Assembly (NCBI RefSeq): GCF_019655335.1
Contig: NZ_BPFD01000026.1
Span: forward strand, 1 to 54,287
Direction: 5' to 3'
Source: Shewanella hafniensis
GTDB lineage: Bacteria; Pseudomonadota; Gammaproteobacteria; Enterobacterales; Shewanellaceae
Length of the DNA stretch: 54,287 nucleotides
The position numbers and the translations under genes are program-made. Numbering within the stretch: position 1 is the first letter of the stretch; every line of letters begins with the position of its first letter. Below are positions 49,578 to 54,287 of the stretch, one piece after another. Under the pieces are notes generated by a model. That model searched no databases. It was not told the DNA's origin and saw nothing but the letters and a program-made list of their open reading frames with translations.

Positions 49578-50459
49578 GTGTTAGTCAGTGCCATTCAAGA
49601 ATATCAACAACGGGTTGATAATCAATTAAAACAGCGTTTTAGTACGCTTGAAGATACCGCTCCCCAATTAAAAGCCGCCATGACTTACGGCGCATTATTG
49701 GGTGGCAAACGCATTCGACCTTTCCTCGTATACAGTGTCGGACACATGTTTGGGGTCGAGCTCGAAAAATTAGATGCCTGCGCCGCAGCCATTGAATGTA
49801 TCCATGCTTATTCATTGATCCACGATGATTTACCCGCCATGGATGATGATGAGCTGCGCCGTGGTCAGCCCACTGTGCATATCGCCTTTGATGAAGCGAC
49901 CGCCATTTTAGCGGGGGATGCACTGCAGACCTTAGCCTTTGAAATTGTCACCGAAGCGGTAGCAGGGATCAGCAGCGAGCAACATATCGCTATGGTCAGA
50001 GTACTAGCAAAAGCCTCAGGTTATCGTGGCATGTGTGGCGGCCAAGCGATAGACTTAGCCTCAACCGATAAACATATTGATCTTAAAGCATTAACTCAGC
50101 TACATAATATGAAAACTGGCGCCCTTATCAGTTGCGCCGTTGAGTTAGCATTAATCGCCGCAAACGCGCCAAAAGATCAGTATGCTGCTATGATGGATTT
50201 TGCCCGTGCGGTCGGACTCGCCTTCCAAGTACAAGACGATATCCTTGACATAGTAGCCACCACCGAAGAACTCGGTAAGCCGCAAGGCTCTGATACTGAA
50301 TCGAATAAGAGTACGTTTCCACAACTACTTGGACTACAAGGTGCACAAGACACCGCCAAACAACTGATCCAAGAGGCACTATCAGCGCTGGCTAAATTGC
50401 CATACAATAGCCAGTTAATTGCAGACTTCGCCCGCTATATCATTGAGCGAAGAATATAA
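49578..50459 (+). CDS. ispA: Farnesyl diphosphate synthase
   Basis: IspA condenses dimethylallyl diphosphate with two isopentenyl diphosphates to farnesyl diphosphate, used for quinones and cell-wall lipid carriers. The 293-residue protein starts with GTG. The first aspartate-rich motif is DDLPAMDDDELRRG, and the second FQVQDDILDI; GGKRIRPFL and IHAYSLIHDD are also present. It is translated two bases after xseB and 21 bp before dxs. Confidence 0.96.
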   Translation: MLVSAIQEYQQRVDNQLKQRFSTLEDTAPQLKAAMTYGALLGGKRIRPFLVYSVGHMFGVELEKLDACAAAIECIHAYSLIHDDLPAMDDDELRRGQPTVHIAFDEATAILAGDALQTLAFEIVTEAVAGISSEQHIAMVRVLAKASGYRGMCGGQAIDLASTDKHIDLKALTQLHNMKTGALISCAVELALIAANAPKDQYAAMMDFARAVGLAFQVQDDILDIVATTEELGKPQGSDTESNKSTFPQLLGLQGAQDTAKQLIQEALSALAKLPYNSQLIADFARYIIERRI

Positions 50460-50480
50460 TAAGAGTCGAAGTATCTCGCT

Positions 50481-52349
50481 ATGAGTTTGGACATTTCTCA
50501 GTTTCCCGTGTTGGCGCAGGCCAACACCCCCAATGAACTCCGCCAGCTTCCTCAGGCACTTTTACCACAAGTAGCCGACGAACTGCGCGAGTTCCTTCTT
50601 AAGTCTGTTGGCATGTCCAGCGGACATTTTGCCTCTGGGCTCGGCACAGTGGAACTCACTGTTGCGTTGCACTATGTCTACAACACCCCTTTTGATCGGC
50701 TGATTTGGGATGTGGGCCATCAGGCTTATCCCCATAAAATTCTCACGGGTCGTCGCGACAAGATGCACACCATTCGCCAAAAAGATGGCTTGCATCCTTT
50801 CCCATGGCGTGAAGAAAGTGAATACGACACTTTCAGCGTTGGGCATTCAGGCACGTCTATCAGCGCCGCACTGGCGATGGCGATTGCCGCAGAAAAAGAA
50901 CAAGCGGGTCGTAAAGTTGTTGCCGTGATCGGTGATGGCGCCATGACTGGTGGTATGGTGTTTGAAGCCATGAACCACGCAGGCGACTTACACAATGACA
51001 TGCTCGTGGTACTGAACGACAACGAAATGTCGATCTCTGAAAATGTCGGCGCCCTCAATAACCATTTAGCCCAACTGATGTCAGGCCGTTTCTACACTAC
51101 GCTGCGCGAAGGCGGCAAGAAAGTATTGAAAGGCATGCCCGTCATCAAAGAAATGGCCAAACGCACTGAGGAACACCTCAAGGGCATGGTCGTTCCTGGC
51201 ACGCTATTTGAGGAGTTAGGTTTCAACTATATCGGTCCTATCGACGGCCACGATGTTGATGCTCTGGTCGAGACCATGCGTAATATGCGCAATCTGAAAG
51301 GTCCACAGGTGCTGCACATCATGACGAAGAAAGGTCGTGGTTATGAACCTGCTGAAAAAGATCCTATCGGTTGGCATGCCGTACCTAAGTTTGACCCGTC
51401 GCTGTTTAAAAAGCCGGCCACCAAACCCGGTTTACCGACCTTTTCCCAAGTCTTCGGCAAATGGTTATGCGACATCGCTGAGCAAGATGAGAAAGTATTA
51501 GCCATTACTCCTGCGATGCGCGAAGGCTCGGGTATGGTTGAGTTTTCCCAGCGTTTCCCGAAACAATATTTCGATGCGGCGATTGCCGAGCAGCATGCAG
51601 TAACTTTAGCCGCTGGTTTTGCCTGTGAAGGTTTCAAGCCTGTAGTCGCGATTTACTCGACCTTCCTGCAACGCGCCTACGATCAACTTATTCATGATGT
51701 GGCGCTACAGCAATTACCGGTATTGTTCGCTATCGATCGCGGCGGTATTGTCGGTGCAGATGGTCCAACTCACCAAGGTGCATTCGATTTAAGCTTTATG
51801 CGTTGCATCCCCAACATGGTGATCATGGCGCCGTCGGATGAAAACGAATGTCGTCAAATGCTCTACACTGGCTATTGCTATGATGCGGGTCCAAGTGCAG
51901 TGCGTTATCCAAGGGGCAGTGCTACGGGAGCGATGCAAGTCGAAGCGATGACGGCATTACCGATTGGTAAAGGCGTGATCAAACGTGTGGGCAAGCGCAT
52001 TGCCATTCTCAACTTTGGCACCTTGTTAGCCTCGGCGTTAACCGCTGCCGAAAGCTTAGATGCAACGGTTGTCGATATGCGCTTTGTAAAACCGCTCGAT
52101 GTTGATTTAGTCAAAGAGATGGCGCAAACCCACGAAGTGCTCATCACTGTGGAAGAAAATGCCATCATGGGCGGCGCAGGTACTGGCGTACTTGAACAGC
52201 TTCAAAAGCTGCGAATGCCCAAGGACGTGCTTCAAATTGGTTTGCCTGATGAATTTATCAAACATGGCTCACCCGAGGAAGTTACCCATGACTTGCAACT
52301 GGATGCCGAAGGCATACTGGCGCAAATCAATGCTTATCTAGCGCAATAA
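50481..52349 (+). CDS. dxs: 1-deoxy-D-xylulose-5-phosphate synthase
   Basis: Dxs joins pyruvate and glyceraldehyde 3-phosphate in the first step of the non-mevalonate isoprenoid pathway. The 622-residue protein is full length. The thiamine diphosphate site shows GDGAMTGG followed by [14 protein letters not shown], and the second half has [28 protein letters not shown] and [15 protein letters not shown] motifs with the conserved Glu-Gln-His (AEQHAV). It ends the xseB-ispA-dxs operon; the bidirectional terminator at 52451-52480 follows. Confidence 0.97.
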   Translation: MSLDISQFPVLAQANTPNELRQLPQALLPQVADELREFLLKSVGMSSGHFASGLGTVELTVALHYVYNTPFDRLIWDVGHQAYPHKILTGRRDKMHTIRQKDGLHPFPWREESEYDTFSVGHSGTSISAALAMAIAAEKEQAGRKVVAVIGDGAMTGGMVFEAMNHAGDLHNDMLVVLNDNEMSISENVGALNNHLAQLMSGRFYTTLREGGKKVLKGMPVIKEMAKRTEEHLKGMVVPGTLFEELGFNYIGPIDGHDVDALVETMRNMRNLKGPQVLHIMTKKGRGYEPAEKDPIGWHAVPKFDPSLFKKPATKPGLPTFSQVFGKWLCDIAEQDEKVLAITPAMREGSGMVEFSQRFPKQYFDAAIAEQHAVTLAAGFACEGFKPVVAIYSTFLQRAYDQLIHDVALQQLPVLFAIDRGGIVGADGPTHQGAFDLSFMRCIPNMVIMAPSDENECRQMLYTGYCYDAGPSAVRYPRGSATGAMQVEAMTALPIGKGVIKRVGKRIAILNFGTLLASALTAAESLDATVVDMRFVKPLDVDLVKEMAQTHEVLITVEENAIMGGAGTGVLEQLQKLRMPKDVLQIGLPDEFIKHGSPEEVTHDLQLDAEGILAQINAYLAQ

Positions 52350-52403
52350 GCGATTCAATAGATGGCGGCGTAATAGAGCGAGAACTCGGTCAAGTACTGC
52401 TGA

Positions 52404-52442
52404 CCGATTCTGTTTGCCGATTCTGTTTGCCGATTCAGATTT
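52404..52442. repeat. Tandem 13-bp repeat after dxs
   Basis: CCGATTCTGTTTG occurs twice (52404-52416, 52417-52429) followed by the diverged copy CCGATTCAGATTT (52430-52442). It lies between dxs and its terminator. It is short enough to be a replication-slippage product. Confidence 0.75.
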
Positions 52443-52450
52443 CGCCCATA

Positions 52451-52480
52451 AAAAAAGGACTGCAATTGCAGTCCTTTTTT
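52451..52480. terminator. Bidirectional terminator between dxs and grpE
   Basis: AAAAAAGGACTGCA pairs with TGCAGTCCTTTTTT, a 30-bp perfect palindrome with A and T runs at its ends. It serves both dxs and the converging grpE. Confidence 0.9.
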
Positions 52481-52518
52481 GTTGCTGTGTGTTAGAACAG
52501 CGGCCTAACCAATAAAGC

Positions 52519-53139
52519 TTAAGCTTCGATATCTATCGTTGCGCTTTCTTGGTTAGGGCCACCCTGTGACACCATTACCATAGCAGGGCGCAGCAAGCGA
52601 CTGTTCAGCTCATAACCCTTTTGCATCACCAACATCACAGTGTTCGCAGGGAACTCGGCACTTGGCTGCATACCAATCGCTTGATGTTGATCAGGGTTAA
52701 ATGACTGACCTTGTGGATCAATCTGCTTAACACCAAATTTAGCCACCGCAGTGAGTAAGCTTTTTTGAGTTAACTCAACACCTTGATAAATCGCTTTCGT
52801 CGCTTCATCTTCAGGGTTAGTCCCCATCAATGCACGCTCCATGTTATCAAGCACTGGCAAAAGTTCATTGGCGAACTTTTCCAAGGCAAACTTGTTCGCC
52901 TTTTCCACATCCATTGCGGCACGACGACGAATATTGTCGACTTCGGCTGCGGCGCGGATAACTGAATCCTTCTGCTCTTCAACTTTCGCCAAAGCTTCAG
53001 CGAGTAACTGTTCCAGCTCTTCAATACGGAAATTGGCCTGGGTAAGCTCATCGATCAGACTTGCTTCTGCGGTAGATACTTCAGACTCTACACCCTCTTG
53101 GATCAGATCCTGTTCTGCTTTAATCGATTCGTTGCTCAT
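52519..53139 (-). CDS. grpE: Nucleotide exchange factor GrpE
   Basis: GrpE releases ADP from the DnaK chaperone. The start chosen at 53139 gives 206 residues with GGAG upstream; the open frame runs to 53247 but includes the promoter. A long N-terminal helix (about 30-110) is followed by the beta-domain with the [19 protein letters not shown] and [10 protein letters not shown] stretches and the conserved [20 protein letters not shown] end. A sigma-32-type promoter lies 47-75 bp upstream. It is convergent with dxs and divergent from nadK. Confidence 0.96.
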   Translation of the reverse strand: MSNESIKAEQDLIQEGVESEVSTAEASLIDELTQANFRIEELEQLLAEALAKVEEQKDSVIRAAAEVDNIRRRAAMDVEKANKFALEKFANELLPVLDNMERALMGTNPEDEATKAIYQGVELTQKSLLTAVAKFGVKQIDPQGQSFNPDQHQAIGMQPSAEFPANTVMLVMQKGYELNSRLLRPAMVMVSQGGPNQESATIDIEA

Positions 53140-53185
53140 TTTCACTCCAGCTAAAAATGCTTTGTTTCTGAAATACTCTGGGCAT

Positions 53186-53214
53186 ATTATGGGGATCAAT
53201 TTTGACGTTTCAAG
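53186..53214 (-). promoter_or_regulatory. Sigma-32 heat-shock promoter of grpE
   Basis: On the minus strand CTTGAAA (53214-53208), 13 bases, then CCCCATAAT (53194-53186). This fits the known RpoH consensus in both elements and spacing. The -10 is about 47 bp before the grpE start, and the promoter overlaps the nadK upstream region. Confidence 0.85.
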
Positions 53215-53239
53215 GCCTAAGGCCAGATCTAGCATAAAT

Positions 53240-54118
53240 ATGACCACAAAGTTTCATACTATCGGCCTTATCGGCAAACCTCATCACCAAGGGACCAACC
53301 AAACCTTAAAACGTCTGCATCATTGGCTGACAATGCAAGGCTTTGAAGTCTTAGTGGAAGAGCGTGTTGCTACCGAACTAGGGCCCAATATCGAGGCGGT
53401 CGATTTGCTAGAAATTGGCGCGCGCTGCGACTTAGCCATAGTCGTCGGTGGTGACGGTAACATGCTTGGCGCCGCTCGGGTATTAGCCCGCTTCGATTTA
53501 GGCGTGATTGGCGTTAACCGCGGCAATTTAGGCTTTTTAACCGATCTGCCGCCCGATGCCTTTGAAGAAGCCCTCGCTAAGGTACTCGACGGTGAGTTCG
53601 ATACCGAGCATAGATTCTTACTCGAAGCCGAAGTCTATCGCCACGGTATGCTCAAGGCGAGCAATACCGCCGTCAACGAAGCCGTACTCCATCCGGGTAA
53701 AATTGCCCACATGATTGAGTTTGAGGTCTATATTGACGATCAATTTATGTACAGCCAGCGTGCCGACGGCATGATAGTGTCAACACCAACCGGTTCGACG
53801 GCTTATGCCCTCTCCGCTGGCGGCGCTATCCTGACGCCTAATTTACAGGCCCTGATTTTAGTGCCTATGTTCCCGCACACTTTGTCGTGTCGCCCGATTG
53901 TCGTCGATGCCTGCAGCACGATAAAAATGGTTGTGTCACCCGAAAATGGCGAGAACCTCGAAGTCAGCTGTGATGGCCATGTGCATTTAGCCGTGTTACC
54001 GGGCGATGAAATCATAGTGCGCCGCAGCTCTGAACGTTTACGGCTTATTCATCCTAAAGGTCACAATTATTTCCACGTGCTGCGAACAAAATTAGGCTGG
54101 GGCAGCAAGTTGTTTTAA
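53240..54118 (+). CDS. nadK: NAD kinase
   Basis: NadK phosphorylates NAD to NADP. The start chosen at 53240 gives 292 residues, the family length; the longer frame from 52841 runs through grpE antisense and is not coding. The signature GGDGN is at 70-74 (Asp72 the catalytic base), followed by [13 protein letters not shown], the inter-domain [14 protein letters not shown] motif and SCRPIVVDA. It is divergent from grpE, so the two start regions overlap with the heat-shock promoter. The next gene to the right is outside the window. Confidence 0.95.
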   Translation: MTTKFHTIGLIGKPHHQGTNQTLKRLHHWLTMQGFEVLVEERVATELGPNIEAVDLLEIGARCDLAIVVGGDGNMLGAARVLARFDLGVIGVNRGNLGFLTDLPPDAFEEALAKVLDGEFDTEHRFLLEAEVYRHGMLKASNTAVNEAVLHPGKIAHMIEFEVYIDDQFMYSQRADGMIVSTPTGSTAYALSAGGAILTPNLQALILVPMFPHTLSCRPIVVDACSTIKMVVSPENGENLEVSCDGHVHLAVLPGDEIIVRRSSERLRLIHPKGHNYFHVLRTKLGWGSKLF

Positions 54119-54185
54119 GCCTGCGCATATTTGTCCTATTTCCCATCATGGGTCCTATTTCTATAACTTACCCAATTACCCTATT

Positions 54186-54212
54186 AAAGAGACGTATTCC
54201 GTCTCTTTTTTA
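54186..54212 (+). terminator. Terminator of nadK
   Basis: AAAGAGACG (54186-54194) pairs with CGTCTCTTT (54200-54208) around TATTC, followed by more T residues. Confidence 0.8.
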
Positions 54213-54287
54213 TTTTGTAAATATTCCCATAGAAATGGCGGCTAAAGACGAGAAGCTCTTTTTGAGTTTGTTGAAAGAGAAGTATAC

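Noticed and set aside
52841..53239. Upstream extension of the nadK frame
   Set aside because: It runs antisense through grpE; the NAD kinase family starts at 53240.

Overview
The window looks like about 54 kb of core chromosome from a Shewanella-type marine gammaproteobacterium. The evidence is the gene order (purL-mltF-tadA; guaBA/xseA; phoB-phoR-pstS; gcvA-hydrolase-DUF423-rlmM; thiI; pomAB; xseB-ispA-dxs; grpE/nadK), the sodium-type PomAB flagellar stator, the NAD-type isocitrate dehydrogenase, and several GGDEF signalling proteins. There are no rRNA or tRNA genes, phage, insertion sequences or CRISPR arrays. Species assignment is by recognition of families and order, not by a database search.

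Layout. Positions 1-831 hold an AT-rich leader, a likely 26-codon small gene and two terminators. 832-13082 carries purine synthesis (purL, guaA, guaB), peptidoglycan turnover (mltF), tRNA editing (tadA), a small membrane diguanylate cyclase and xseA. 13236-18788 has a 7TM-receptor type GGDEF protein, an EamA exporter, a YfaZ-like outer-membrane protein, a GNAT acetyltransferase and mgtE. 18940-26989 has gpx, an M1 aminopeptidase, pstS, phoR, phoB and a porin. 27281-36975 has rdgC, an M61 peptidase, a TPR/degenerate-GGDEF membrane protein, a coiled-coil diguanylate cyclase, ppnN, xni and a DUF3192 protein. 37204-46855 has an S9 peptidase, NAD-isocitrate dehydrogenase, rlmM, DUF423, an alpha/beta hydrolase, gcvA, a small secreted protein and thiI. 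47318-54118 has pomB/pomA, xseB-ispA-dxs, grpE and nadK.

Most notable observation: the intergenic regions at 19.5-20.0 kb and 22.3-22.5 kb contain three related elements on the + strand that look like a family of Hfq-type small RNAs. Each has a 5' unpaired stretch built on GTTCATCAT(CAT)TCTCC, a hairpin that shows a conserved TTCTAGCGCG-type loop, and a GCAACC/GGTTGC terminator with a T-run. The stems of the first hairpin differ in sequence between copies but keep pairing. Two copies have sigma-E-like promoters (GGAACTT-N16-TCAAA and TGAACTA-N16-TCAGA). The seed is perfectly complementary over 9-10 nt to the start codon region of the porin gene 4-7 kb away, with a second match to its Shine-Dalgarno sequence. 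The inferred circuit is envelope stress, then small RNAs, then porin repression, beside the PhoBR/PstS phosphate genes.

Other regulatory sites that can be read directly are a Pho box with a correctly spaced -10 upstream of pstS, a near-perfect heat-shock (sigma-32) promoter upstream of grpE, and many intrinsic terminators. Several annotated starts are shorter than the longest open frame (guaB, mgtE, gpx, phoB, rlmM, the hydrolase, grpE, nadK); the chosen starts are explained in each entry.
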